Origin: Nostoc sp. FACHB-152
GTDB lineage: Bacteria; Cyanobacteriota; Cyanobacteriia; Cyanobacteriales; Nostocaceae
Reading direction: 5' to 3'
Assembly (NCBI RefSeq): GCF_014697475.1
Contig: NZ_JACJRV010000016.1
Span: 53,686-117,685 of the forward strand
DNA length: 64,000 bases
Below the pieces are notes generated by a model. The model worked only from the letters and a program-made list of their open reading frames with translations, ran no database searches and was not told the DNA's origin. Positions 7,730-16,983 of the stretch are shown here, one piece after another (the stretch's first letter is position 1; each line of letters begins with the position of its first letter). Both the position numbers and the translations under genes were made by a program.

Positions 7730-9241
7730 CTACCCTAAAAATAGCTTATAAGCAGGGTTATTACTTTCATCCCAGAATTGATAGCCAAGAGTATCAAGAA
7801 ATGCTTGCCATTCCTGCATTTCCTGGGGAGGTACTTGCATACCAACTACAATGCGCCCGTAGTCTGAACCGTTATTGCGGTAATGGAACATACTAATATT
7901 CCAATTGGGACTCATGGAACAAACAAACTTCATCAACGCGCCAGGCCGTTCCGGAAACTCAAACCTGTAGAGTAATTCGTTATGAGCTAACGCGGAGTGT
8001 CCCCCAACCATGTGTCGCAAATGTAATTTGGTGAGTTCGTCGTCTGTTAAATCGATAGTTTTAAAGCCGCAACCTTCAAAAGTTTCTACCATTTTGGCTC
8101 TGTCGGCACTGTTTTGAATTTGCACACCGACAAAAATATGGGCTTCTTGTTCATCAGCGATGCGATAGTTAAATTCAGTCAAATTGCGTTGACCAATGCA
8201 TTCACAAAACTTACGTAAACTACCGCGTTCTTCAGGTATCGCAACTGCAAAGATAGCTTCCCGTCGTTCACCTAACTCTGCTCGTTCTGCAACAAACCGC
8301 AGCCGGTCAAAGTTCATGTTAGCTCCGCAGGCAACGGCAACTAAAGTTTGCCCTTGAATTTGTTCGCGCTCTACATAGGCTTTAGCAGCTGCGATCGCCA
8401 ATGCTCCCGCAGGTTCTAAAATGGAACGGGTATCTTCAAATACATCTTTAATCGCCGCGCAGGTGGCATCGGTATCCACCAAAATAATGTCATCCACATA
8501 TTCCTGGCACAAACGGAAGGTTTCTTCACCCACTTCCCTAACCGCTACACCATCAGCAAACAAACCCACTTGCGACAAGCGTACCCGTTTCCCTGCTTTT
8601 AAAGATTGATGCATGGCATCCGCATCAACAGGTTCCACCCCAATAATCTTAATTTCTGGACGCAACCGTTTCACATACGCCCCAATTCCCGAAATCAAGC
8701 CACCGCCACCAATAGCGACAAAAATCGCATGGATAGGCTGCTGGTATTGTCGCAAAATTTCCATCCCAATGGTTCCCTGTCCTGCTATCACATCAGGGTC
8801 ATCAAAGGGATGAATAAAAGTTAAGCCTTTTTCTGCTTCTAATTGCCGCGCATAAGCATAGGCATCATCATAGGTATTACCATGCAGAACTACTTCGCCA
8901 CCTCTGGCTTTGACCGCATTCACTTTCACCTGGGGTGTAGTGACAGGCATAACAATAATCGCTCTTGTTCCCAGACGGCTAGCTGATAAAGCTACGCCTT
9001 GAGCATGATTACCCGCCGAGGCTGCAATTACACCTTGCGCCAGCAAATCAGGCGGTAAATTTACCATTTTGTTATAAGCACCCCGCAGCTTAAAAGAAAA
9101 TACTGACTGCATATCTTCCCGCTTCAGCAGCAACTTATTATTCAGTCTTGCAGAAAGATTTGGGGCATATTCCAGTGGTGATTCCTGGGCAACATCGTAT
9201 ACACGGGCAGTCAGGATTTGTACCAGATAGTCGCAAAGCAT
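7730..9241 (-). CDS. ilvA: Threonine ammonia-lyase (biosynthetic threonine dehydratase)
   Basis: A 503-residue PLP enzyme of the long biosynthetic type. The N-terminal catalytic domain carries SFKLRGAYNKM, whose Lys (about residue 51) forms the Schiff base. ASAGNHAQGVA is the substrate-binding loop, and AIGGGGLISGIG (about residues 176-187) binds the PLP phosphate. Residues 330-503 form two ACT-like regulatory domains (IFAVAIPEERGSLRKF and YRFEFPERPGALMKF), which give isoleucine feedback control in IlvA. The reaction converts threonine to 2-oxobutanoate, the first step toward isoleucine. The start is ATG 9241. No other ilv gene is adjacent. Confidence 0.96.
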   Translation of the reverse strand: MLCDYLVQILTARVYDVAQESPLEYAPNLSARLNNKLLLKREDMQSVFSFKLRGAYNKMVNLPPDLLAQGVIAASAGNHAQGVALSASRLGTRAIIVMPVTTPQVKVNAVKARGGEVVLHGNTYDDAYAYARQLEAEKGLTFIHPFDDPDVIAGQGTIGMEILRQYQQPIHAIFVAIGGGGLISGIGAYVKRLRPEIKIIGVEPVDADAMHQSLKAGKRVRLSQVGLFADGVAVREVGEETFRLCQEYVDDIILVDTDATCAAIKDVFEDTRSILEPAGALAIAAAKAYVEREQIQGQTLVAVACGANMNFDRLRFVAERAELGERREAIFAVAIPEERGSLRKFCECIGQRNLTEFNYRIADEQEAHIFVGVQIQNSADRAKMVETFEGCGFKTIDLTDDELTKLHLRHMVGGHSALAHNELLYRFEFPERPGALMKFVCSMSPNWNISMFHYRNNGSDYGRIVVGMQVPPQEMQEWQAFLDTLGYQFWDESNNPAYKLFLG

Positions 9242-9379
9242 GGGTGTTAAAAGGTAGCAGATGCCGGATAAAGGATAATTTTACGGTACTTGTGTACCCT
9301 ATCTTTAACAAAATGATAGCTGCGATCGCTATACTAACTCGTACTAGCAATCATCCCTGACCAGTGTCATAAAAAACCA

Positions 9380-10204
9380 ATGGGTGCAACAATTATCATA
9401 TTTCTTATTCTTACGCTGATTGTTACCGCTATTCTCATCAGTCCCATCCTTACCAAACAGCGCAGAAATAAAATTAAAAAGCGTCCTTTTCCTCCCTTGT
9501 GGAGTGCAATTATTGAAAATAATCTGCCTATTTACTTACATCTTTCCCCTGATGAACGTAGGCGACTTCAGGGACATATTCAAGTATTTTTAAGAGAAAA
9601 ACAATTTATTGGCTGTCAAGGCTTGCAGGTGACAGAGGAAATGAAACTCACCATCGCAGCTGTTGCCTGTTTACTCTTACTCAACGAACGAGGAGAATAC
9701 TTTCCTAAACTACGTTCAATTTTAATTTATCCCAGTGCCTATTTTGTACAGCAGACAATTGCTGTTAGTGATTACGTTGTTGAAGAAAGACGAGATATCA
9801 GACTAGGCGAATCATGGACGAAAGACCAACTAATATTATCGTGGGAACAGGTGCAACAAGATACGCAAAACTGGAAAGATGGTCATAACGTTGTTTTACA
9901 TGAATTTGCCCACCAATTAGATCAAGAAGATGGGAAAGCCGAAGGAGTCCCCATCTTACAGCGAAAATCAGATTATCCTGTATGGGCAAGAGTCATGACA
10001 GCCGAATATCAACAACTTTGTCAGGATATTCAACAAAATGCCATAACCCTAATTGATAGTTATGGTGCAACTAATCCCGCAGAATTTTTTGCAGTAGCAA
10101 CTGAAACCTTCTTTGAAAAACCTCAGCAACTATTCTCTCAACATCAAGACCTTTATGAATTACTGCAAAATTACTATCACCTCAACCCCACACAATGGAC
10201 TTAA
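9380..10204 (+). CDS. MtfA-like zinc-dependent peptidase
   Basis: A 274-residue protein with an N-terminal membrane anchor (residues 3-26: ATIIIFLILTLIVTAILIS). The soluble domain carries the gluzincin motif VLHEFAHQLDQEDG at about residues 173-186. A downstream Glu in NPAEFFAVATETFFEKP can complete the zinc site. This is the MtfA/DUF980-type layout. MtfA in E. coli acts on the PTS regulator Mlc, but cyanobacterial members have no established target. It is transcribed divergently from ilvA across about 140 bases. Start ATG 9380. Confidence 0.85.
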   Translation: MGATIIIFLILTLIVTAILISPILTKQRRNKIKKRPFPPLWSAIIENNLPIYLHLSPDERRRLQGHIQVFLREKQFIGCQGLQVTEEMKLTIAAVACLLLLNERGEYFPKLRSILIYPSAYFVQQTIAVSDYVVEERRDIRLGESWTKDQLILSWEQVQQDTQNWKDGHNVVLHEFAHQLDQEDGKAEGVPILQRKSDYPVWARVMTAEYQQLCQDIQQNAITLIDSYGATNPAEFFAVATETFFEKPQQLFSQHQDLYELLQNYYHLNPTQWT

Positions 10205-10247
10205 AAACTCAGCGTAACTCTGCGTTAACCTTTGCGATACTTTGCGT

Positions 10248-12479
10248 TTAATTCCGCACACGAAAACCCTGTTGTCCATTACCTGAATCAAACAAGACAT
10301 CGTATTTGTCAAAAAACCCAATCCCACTATTCACCAAAATAGGATATTCAGCTTCTTTAGAAATATTGAGATTCCACGCATTAAACCCATCACGATTACC
10401 CGGCACTAAACTGTAGTCTAAAACGTTTGGAATTCCTACCTTCACAGTATTTTCCGGGCGCAACCTTCCAGATTTAAGTTTACCTGCTAGAGAAGCCGAT
10501 TTAAATTCAACAAAACCATTTCTGGCTGTAGTATCAGTCACCATTCTGCTATTACAGTTATTTTTCGTGGCACTACCAGAGATAGTTAAACAAACTCCAA
10601 TCAGCCGAGAATCCCATCTATTGCCAGGTATACTAGCGATCGCAGGTTGTTGCTTCAGAGAAGCCATCTTAAAACCTGCTCGATTCTTTTCTGTTAAACC
10701 CAAAGTCAGGCTACCGTTATTGTTACTACCACCATTACCTGTGACGATAAACCCGTTACTTAAATTTCCTGGTAGTTTTCTCAACAGGTTATAAGGTAGT
10801 GTCTTTTCAGAGTAGTTAACACCGATAATACCCGAAAAAGCCGCCCCACCTTTAGCAGAGCAATTAGGCTTTTGAGGGATACATTTACGGCTAGTTACAA
10901 CCTGCACCGGAATAGGTTCTTCAGTAGCAAGTAAACCTATCCTCATGGTGGTATAAACCAACTCTCCCTCTAAGATAGTCCCATCACTTAATACTTCTTT
11001 GATAATTTGACCTGTTTTTTGAACGGGTACATTGCCTAAAAATTCTTTGGTAACTCTTAAACCTGCGGAGCCTGTATCTAGTAGAATACGTCTTGGGCGA
11101 TCGCCACCCAAAGATACCTCTAAATAATAGCCGCGACCTGCTTGCCCACCAGAACCTTTTGTATACAAAGGAACAGTTAATGTATCAAAAGTAGGCTGGC
11201 GGCGTGTAATTTGCGAGGTATCGCGTAAAGCAGAGTTGGCAAAGACTTTTAAAAATCCAGCCTGTCTCTCCTCCACGGGTTCTGGTGCCTCTTCCCAAAG
11301 ACTTTCGTAGTAGAAAAATACAGCACCTAAACCCCGTGCTTGCGCTGCTTGGACTTGAGATTGAATTTGTTGGATGGAAACTGGGCGATTTCGTAACCCG
11401 GCCATAATACCTATGCCAGTAGGTATATATTGTTGTGTCTCTACAATTTCAGGGCGCGTAATTTGACTAATAAAAGCATCTAAATCATTGCGGTAAACTT
11501 GCATCACAAGCTCGTCTATAATACCCAAGCGCATCCAGTTAAGCCAGTCTTGAAGTTGAAATTTATAAGCAAAGTCATAGTAATTAGGAGAAACGGAGAA
11601 AATAGCATTAGGCTTTCTCTGTTTCACAGCTTGATGAAGTCGTTGCATGAAAGCTGTGATTTTATCTGCCCGCCATTGCACCCATGCTTGAGCCTGGGGG
11701 TTAGATGGAGGTGGATTCCCGGTTTCTTCTGTATATAGTTTAATGGTGTAACTATCGTAGCCAAAATCGACAGGCAAACTCATGTGGTCATCAAATTGAA
11801 TCCCATCAGCGTTGTATTTAGTAATAACTTCTACTACAAGGTCAGTAATAAATTTTTGCACTTCTGGGTGGAAAGGATTAAACCAAGCTACTTCACCCGC
11901 AGCTGTAATTGAGGTTTGAGTTCCATCCTGCTTTTGTGTCAGCCAATTTGGACGAGCCGATGCTAGTTCTGAAGTTAAGGGAACCATGAAACCAAATTCA
12001 AACCAAGGTATAGCCAGTAACCCTTGGCGACGGCTTTGGCTAATAATATCAGCAATTACATCTTGTCCTTCTGCACCCTTGAAGAAAAAGGGGATACCTA
12101 GCTGTTGCGCTACCTCACTGGGATATTTTGTATAACCATCATTCCAGACGAGGGGATAGACTGTGTTGAAGTTCAACTGACGCAATTGAGCCATAGTTTC
12201 CTGCACTTTGGCTTGATGCTTCATAATGTCGAAGTCATTATTAGTTAGCCAAACCCCGCGAATTTCTTGACGGGGTGACTGAGGTATTTGAGCAGTTGCA
12301 GGAGTGAAATTGCCTAACACCACTGCGGTAAATGAGACTGCAAACAAGACAGGGAGAAAACGCCCAATTGAGTGCCAGCTTATCCGGATGAAAGGAAATT
12401 GTCTAAATGTAGCTGATAACTTAGCTACCCAAGCATTAATTTGTAAGCCTTTGTTATGAACACGAGTGATAATGGACAT
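10248..12479 (-). CDS. Secreted GHL10 (DUF187-like) glycosidase fused to an aspartic-protease-like domain
   Basis: A 743-residue exported protein. A basic start is followed by a hydrophobic segment near residues 40-60 and PATAQIPQ, consistent with a signal peptide or anchor. Residues 70-410 form the GHL10 barrel: EIRGVWLTNNDFDIM, FNTVYPLVWNDGYT, IPWFEFGFM, DGIQFDDHMSLP and FSVSPNYYDFAYKFQLQDW. From about residue 440 the sequence changes to a second module with LLDTGSAGLRV (Asp468), later GIIGVNY, and near the end VLFDSGNG (Asp731). Two D-[TS]-G motifs about 260 residues apart suggest a pepsin-like or DUF3443-like domain. The first module probably cleaves cell-wall or polysaccharide glycosidic bonds; the activity of the second is unproven. 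Confidence 0.85.
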   Translation of the reverse strand: MSIITRVHNKGLQINAWVAKLSATFRQFPFIRISWHSIGRFLPVLFAVSFTAVVLGNFTPATAQIPQSPRQEIRGVWLTNNDFDIMKHQAKVQETMAQLRQLNFNTVYPLVWNDGYTKYPSEVAQQLGIPFFFKGAEGQDVIADIISQSRRQGLLAIPWFEFGFMVPLTSELASARPNWLTQKQDGTQTSITAAGEVAWFNPFHPEVQKFITDLVVEVITKYNADGIQFDDHMSLPVDFGYDSYTIKLYTEETGNPPPSNPQAQAWVQWRADKITAFMQRLHQAVKQRKPNAIFSVSPNYYDFAYKFQLQDWLNWMRLGIIDELVMQVYRNDLDAFISQITRPEIVETQQYIPTGIGIMAGLRNRPVSIQQIQSQVQAAQARGLGAVFFYYESLWEEAPEPVEERQAGFLKVFANSALRDTSQITRRQPTFDTLTVPLYTKGSGGQAGRGYYLEVSLGGDRPRRILLDTGSAGLRVTKEFLGNVPVQKTGQIIKEVLSDGTILEGELVYTTMRIGLLATEEPIPVQVVTSRKCIPQKPNCSAKGGAAFSGIIGVNYSEKTLPYNLLRKLPGNLSNGFIVTGNGGSNNNGSLTLGLTEKNRAGFKMASLKQQPAIASIPGNRWDSRLIGVCLTISGSATKNNCNSRMVTDTTARNGFVEFKSASLAGKLKSGRLRPENTVKVGIPNVLDYSLVPGNRDGFNAWNLNISKEAEYPILVNSGIGFFDKYDVLFDSGNGQQGFRVRN

Positions 12480-13170
12480 TACTCAGTAATTATATTGAAT
12501 ACGTAAAATTTATAACATTTGATTGGATGGTAAAAACAAATTGCTGCACCAGTAAAACTAATGCAGATTTAGCTGATTAAGGCAACTGACGCAGCTAGTA
12601 AATAAATTGTGCCAAGTTACAAATGGATAAATAAACAGAATTCTTCTTTATATATCAACAATATAGAGAGAGTAATAATTTGAAATAATTTCCAAGATGT
12701 TGCCAATATGAAACCGAATTTACGGTGCAGTCATTTTTAACTTAGTTTGATTAATTTATTAAAATTTTTTAAGAAAAAAATATATGTTTCTTCTATCTAT
12801 ATAAATTTCGTCATCAGAAAAAATAATTCAACTTTTATATAGTAAGTTTTTTATCCTTATTTAAAGGACATTTTATTTTTGTGTTAGCAGAATTAGGCAG
12901 AAAATTTACATTTTTATAATTTGTGAATTTTAAGATTGTTTGATCTGAAGAATTAGCAAATCACTCAAATTTTATAATCAACCTCTTAAGAAGAGGCTAA
13001 AAGGGTGTTATTACACTTATTAAAAAGAAAGTTGAAGAGAGCTAAAAAAAAACTGAATTTTCTTGTTGTAAGAGGCTTTTATAAAGCTAGATGAAAGTGA
13101 TATTTATATTCAATATCAATTAAATTTAACAGTGATTTGATTGATAAAATCAAGCTCAAAAGAGGACTTT
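12480..13170. other. Long AT-rich leader region
   Basis: About 690 bases with no credible gene on either strand. Composition is strongly AT-rich, with many A and T runs, from about 12640 to 13130. It lies between divergent genes and so carries both promoters. Bases 12988-13005 and 13071-13082 include repeats of AAGAGGCT. No transcription-factor site could be assigned with confidence. Confidence 0.5.
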
Positions 13171-14496
13171 ATGGCAGCTATAGACTTAAGTAAAGTTAAA
13201 TTTACAAAAAATTCAGATAAAGTCATAACCGATGGGGGAATTTTCAATCCCGTCGGTTCCGAAGTCAAGACATTAGCAGGTAATGATGAAATTATTGCTA
13301 ATACTGCTATAGAAACTTATTTTTTTACTGGACTTACTGTCGAGCTGGCAACCGAAATTTTAGGTTTAGTTGGCCCTGTTACTTTGAGTTCGACATCGGC
13401 TGTTAGAACCAATGCATTTAACAATCAAGGAAGTATTTACACAAACCAAGGACGCGATGTATTAAAAGGCGTGGCATCAGCCAAATCCACTGCCATTTTA
13501 GATATAGTAGCTAAAACTATAGCCATTGCTAACAAATTCGATGCGATCGCAATCACTAAAATTTTTGGCACCCTAGATAGCAGTGTCATTGCCAACGGCA
13601 TCGTAAATTCTGGCAAGATTAACACTGGTAATGGAGATGATAGCGTTGATGGTGAGACTACAGGTTCTATCTTCGCAGCAGCAACAGCGACAGTAGATGC
13701 TACTGCTATAGTTGATGCGGTTGCTCAAGCGTCTTATAGCAAAGGTTTGATAGCTTTTTCACAAGTATTCGCTAAAAGTTTAGCGAAGGCAACCGTCCAA
13801 GCCACAGGTATTAATAACATTGGTGGCGAAATTACTACTTCTAAGGGTGGTGATACTGTTAATGCGGTTGCTACTTCTTATTCTGCTACTTATGCAGCAA
13901 GTTCTAGTACTACTTTCAGTAGTGCCAGTCCTAACAACCAAGCTTTAGCAATAGGTGTCGCCAAAGCTATTGCTAGAGTTAAAGACAAAGCAATCGCCAT
14001 TGACAATACTAATGGCAGTATTGACCTTGGCAAGGGAGCTGATATTATCAATGCTACTGCTAAGGCTTCTGGTACAGCGATCGCAATTAACAACATTCAA
14101 GGCAGTATTGAGACAGGACTTGACGATGACACGATCAAAGCCTATGCAACCGGACGCAAATCTTATGGTATTTTTGGCGGTTCTGTTGAGACAGGAAATG
14201 GCAACGATAGAGTAGAAGCTTCCAGTTTTGGTGGTGGCGTGAATATAGATACCGGTATTGACAACGACTTTGTTAGAGGTTTCGGTGAGGCAAAAATCAA
14301 TGGAGGCTTAGGTTTTGATACACTAGACCTTGGCTCTTTCCGCTTAGGCTACTTTGACATCAGTTTCGGCGCCAAGAACAATCAGGTATTTTTTGAGCGT
14401 AATGACATTATTATGTCTACTAGTAGATTTGAGCAATTCGTTTTTGATAATGGAAAATCAACTTTAACCTACGATCAGTTGGTTGCTGCTGTGTAA
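13171..14496 (+). CDS. RTX-like repeat protein (calcium-binding type)
   Basis: A 441-residue acidic, Ala/Thr/Asn-rich protein. The ATG at 13171 is preceded by AGAGGA at good spacing; an in-frame TTG at 13141 is less likely. The body consists of repeated units of roughly 60-90 residues, each with an Ala-rich beta segment followed by a degenerate RTX nonapeptide: TGNGDDSVDGE, SKGGDTVNAV, GKGADIINA, GLDDDTIKA, GNGNDRVEA, GIDNDFVRG and GGLGFDTLDLG. The tail FEQFVFDNGKSTLTYDQLVAA resembles RTX C-termini. No signal peptide is seen, which fits type I export of RTX proteins. Calcium binding and a surface role are inferred from the motif only. Confidence 0.8.
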   Translation: MAAIDLSKVKFTKNSDKVITDGGIFNPVGSEVKTLAGNDEIIANTAIETYFFTGLTVELATEILGLVGPVTLSSTSAVRTNAFNNQGSIYTNQGRDVLKGVASAKSTAILDIVAKTIAIANKFDAIAITKIFGTLDSSVIANGIVNSGKINTGNGDDSVDGETTGSIFAAATATVDATAIVDAVAQASYSKGLIAFSQVFAKSLAKATVQATGINNIGGEITTSKGGDTVNAVATSYSATYAASSSTTFSSASPNNQALAIGVAKAIARVKDKAIAIDNTNGSIDLGKGADIINATAKASGTAIAINNIQGSIETGLDDDTIKAYATGRKSYGIFGGSVETGNGNDRVEASSFGGGVNIDTGIDNDFVRGFGEAKINGGLGFDTLDLGSFRLGYFDISFGAKNNQVFFERNDIIMSTSRFEQFVFDNGKSTLTYDQLVAAV

Positions 14497-14582
14497 TAGG
14501 TAAGCAGCAGTGCAAGGGGGCAAAGGTGCAGGGGGCTGTAACCTATTACCTGTCCCCTGTTATACCTCATAACTCATAATCA

Positions 14583-15206
14583 CTATATTGTCCCACCTGC
14601 TTGAAAAATCTGTTCAACGCTTAAATTCAGATCAGGGAAAGTTGGGGATTGAATGTGTTGCCCTACCCGGAATTTGTTAATTTGATATTCACCATCCTCC
14701 AAGCAGCAAACTAAGATAGTAGGTTGTTTGGGCTTACCAATATGCTCTCTACTACCCAACGCAGCATAGTCCACAATCCAGTATTCAGGAATTCCCATTT
14801 CCTCATAATCGGCATATTTTTTGTGATAATCATCTCGCCAATTAGTGCTTACCACTTCAACAACTAAAGGGATAGATGCTGCTTGGCTAACAGTAGATTT
14901 TTTTTTCCAAAGCGGTTCATTAACTAAATTTGGGATATTTAGTATCAGTATATCTGGTAAGTAAGCAGATTCATTTTCCAGTGGTTTGACTATTACTGTT
15001 TTGGGGATGCCATAAGGTAAGCTGAGGCGACTATACTCTAAAGTAAATTGCTGGACTAAAAAAACTATAATAGCTTCATGGTCGCCTGTCGGTTGTGGCA
15101 TCTCAACTATCACTCCATCATGTAATTCATAGAGTTTACCTGAGTCGTCTGGATATGTTGCAACAAATTTATCGTATGTAACTATCTTGCGTAAGGCTTG
15201 AGTCAT
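14583..15206 (-). CDS. Uma2-family PD-(D/E)XK endonuclease-like protein
   Basis: A 207-residue protein of the Uma2 (DUF820) family, abundant in cyanobacteria. YELHDGVIVEMPQPTGDHEAII is the usual start of the domain. YLPDILIL supplies the Asp and IPLVVEVVSTNWRDDY the E-x-V part of the PD-(D/E)XK core. YEEMGIPEYWIVDY is the typical downstream strand. The function is unknown for most members; a nuclease fold is established. The protein is close to the normal length and intact, unlike the shorter relic at 19128-19364. Confidence 0.88.
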   Translation of the reverse strand: MTQALRKIVTYDKFVATYPDDSGKLYELHDGVIVEMPQPTGDHEAIIVFLVQQFTLEYSRLSLPYGIPKTVIVKPLENESAYLPDILILNIPNLVNEPLWKKKSTVSQAASIPLVVEVVSTNWRDDYHKKYADYEEMGIPEYWIVDYAALGSREHIGKPKQPTILVCCLEDGEYQINKFRVGQHIQSPTFPDLNLSVEQIFQAGGTI

Positions 15207-15390
15207 AGCTTAATTCCTATTGAATAGACCTAATGATGGCGCAATAGCTATATGAGCAATTCTATGTAAATTATTAACTTATAATACATTTATAAGCTTG
15301 GTATATTGAGACTTTAGGGACTATTTATCAAATAAATCTAAAATAGAAGGTAGAGCGAAAATTATTGATTTACTAAGATAGTAATAAAAA

Positions 15391-15768
15391 ATGAAACAAA
15401 AATGCCTCTTGCCAAATGATGAATTTTATGAACTTCCGAATACAAAATTATTAGAAATATTTGAAAAGGGTTTATTGCTGGAGAGAGGACGTGCTTTGTT
15501 TGTTCTTGCGCGACGTTCTGGAGAGAATAAAGACATTACTCACATAGTAGTAAAACAGATATATGATTCTAACAACAGAAATACTAGAACAATTGGTATA
15601 GCCTCCATTTCTTTTTTAGGTATTGCTGGTTTGTTAGAGGCAGATACTAACGATACAAAAGAAACTGTTAAAAACATTCTCGAATTATGGGCAGAACCAG
15701 ACCGTAGCAATCTTATCCTATTTTTACAGTCAACTTATCAAAGTGCATTTATTTCCTCAATTATCTGA
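15391..15768 (+). CDS. Unknown helical protein, HEAT-like
   Basis: A 125-residue protein I cannot name. It is predicted to be mainly helical: LEIFEKGLLLERGRALFVLARRS, then ITHIVVKQIYDSNNRN, TIGIASISFLGIAGLLEA, and TVKNILELWAEPDRSNLILFLQS. The helix-turn-helix spacing resembles HEAT-type repeats, a weak resemblance. The upstream region has no strong Shine-Dalgarno. Its last 8 bases overlap the 3' end of the convergent FetB-like gene. Confidence 0.6.
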   Translation: MKQKCLLPNDEFYELPNTKLLEIFEKGLLLERGRALFVLARRSGENKDITHIVVKQIYDSNNRNTRTIGIASISFLGIAGLLEADTNDTKETVKNILELWAEPDRSNLILFLQSTYQSAFISSII

Positions 15769-16537
15769 TTAACTGCGCTGCCGAATTGAAAAACTGACGA
15801 CACAATCCTCTTGTAACTAAAATCGTCGTCAGTAAGTTTGCAAAAGCAACCATAAATATAATCAAAATCTCATAAGAGACAGCATCTAAAGGGTTGACTC
15901 CCCCTAATAACTGTCCAGCTGTAATGCTGGGAAGGGTAGCCATACCAATGAGCATCATTTGATTGACAGTAGGAAGTAATGCGGCGCGAATCGCTTCTCG
16001 ACGGTATTGAGTTACGGCTTGTTGAGGTGTTGCGCCTAAACTCAAGTGGGTTTCAATTTCTCCAGAGGAGTTATTAATTGTACTAACTAATCGTTCACCT
16101 GCGATCGCCGCTGCATTCATGGCATTACCGATGATAATTCCACCCAGAGGAATTAAATACCGTGCTTCAAACCATCTATCTGGTTGCAAAATCAACAAGT
16201 TAACGTAAAAAAGCGTTAAAGCGGTACTAACTAAAATTGCTCCCCACACTACAGGTAATACAAGGGGAATTTTCTGGCTGATCCGATTTCGTGCGACAAT
16301 CGCCGTAATTGTCAGCATAATTGCTAAAAGCCCCAAAACCGCCCAAACATTATTTACAGCCAAGATGAAATCGAAAACGTATCCTAATACGAGCAGTTGT
16401 AAAATGGTTCTGCCTGTCGCAATTGCAAAATTTAACTCTAGTCCCAACTTTTCCCAAGCAGATAAACCAATAGAGATCGCCATTAACCCTACAGCAAGGG
16501 CTAAATCAACGAAATCTAACTTAATTAAATCCTGCAC
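15761..16537 (-). CDS. FetB-like ABC transporter permease (UPF0014)
   Basis: A 258-residue integral membrane protein with about seven hydrophobic segments. The family signature region ETHLSLGATPQQAV..REAIRAALLPTVNQMMLIGMATLPSITAGQLLGG (about residues 160-210) is characteristic of FetB/UPF0014. In E. coli, FetAB exports iron; plant relatives (STAR2/ALS3) act in metal stress. The ATPase partner FetA is not next to it in this window. The start is ATG 16537. The family assignment is strong; the substrate is inferred. Confidence 0.88.
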   Translation of the reverse strand: MQDLIKLDFVDLALAVGLMAISIGLSAWEKLGLELNFAIATGRTILQLLVLGYVFDFILAVNNVWAVLGLLAIMLTITAIVARNRISQKIPLVLPVVWGAILVSTALTLFYVNLLILQPDRWFEARYLIPLGGIIIGNAMNAAAIAGERLVSTINNSSGEIETHLSLGATPQQAVTQYRREAIRAALLPTVNQMMLIGMATLPSITAGQLLGGVNPLDAVSYEILIIFMVAFANLLTTILVTRGLCRQFFNSAAQLIR

Positions 16538-16983
16538 GTCTTCTTTACCTCCTGGGATTGTCTCATCAGCCGTACATATAGCAGGTTACAGGTTATAGGT
16601 TACAGGTTACAGAGTTATAAGTCTTTTAGTGTCTAGTTGCTATATTTGGAACTTTAATTTTAATTGTGAGATCTTGGTTGATAGCAACAGTATTAGGCAT
16701 CTGAAAATTCCAAATTAGCAAAATATGTTTTGTGCCAATCTCATCAAACAGCTTACACAATACCTATGTATGAACACTTTTCCTGAGTATCGTAATTACG
16801 AATTAAAAATTACGAATTACGAATTATTATGATATCTTTACCCATACAATAATTTCAGTAATAACCCTTTTTGATGCGTATCCGGGGCGACAGTCTATTT
16901 ATCAGCTTTTTGATCAAAAAGTCAATCAGCTACAATCGACAGTCGAAATGCATCCTTTGTATATTCAGATAACATAAAAACTC
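16538..16983. repeat. Intergenic region with short direct and inverted repeats
   Basis: No gene is seen in these roughly 445 bases. Bases 16580-16612 hold tandem CAGGTTATAGGTTA-type heptamers. Bases 16794-16829 carry AATTACGAATT units in mixed orientation, matching the GTAATTC run at 19076-19101. TTTTTGATCAAAAA near 16907-16920 is a short palindrome upstream of the aminotransferase. Confidence 0.55.

Noticed and set aside
13141..13170. TTG start for the RTX-like gene
   Set aside because: ATG 13171 has AGAGGA at proper spacing; the upstream codons add nothing conserved.
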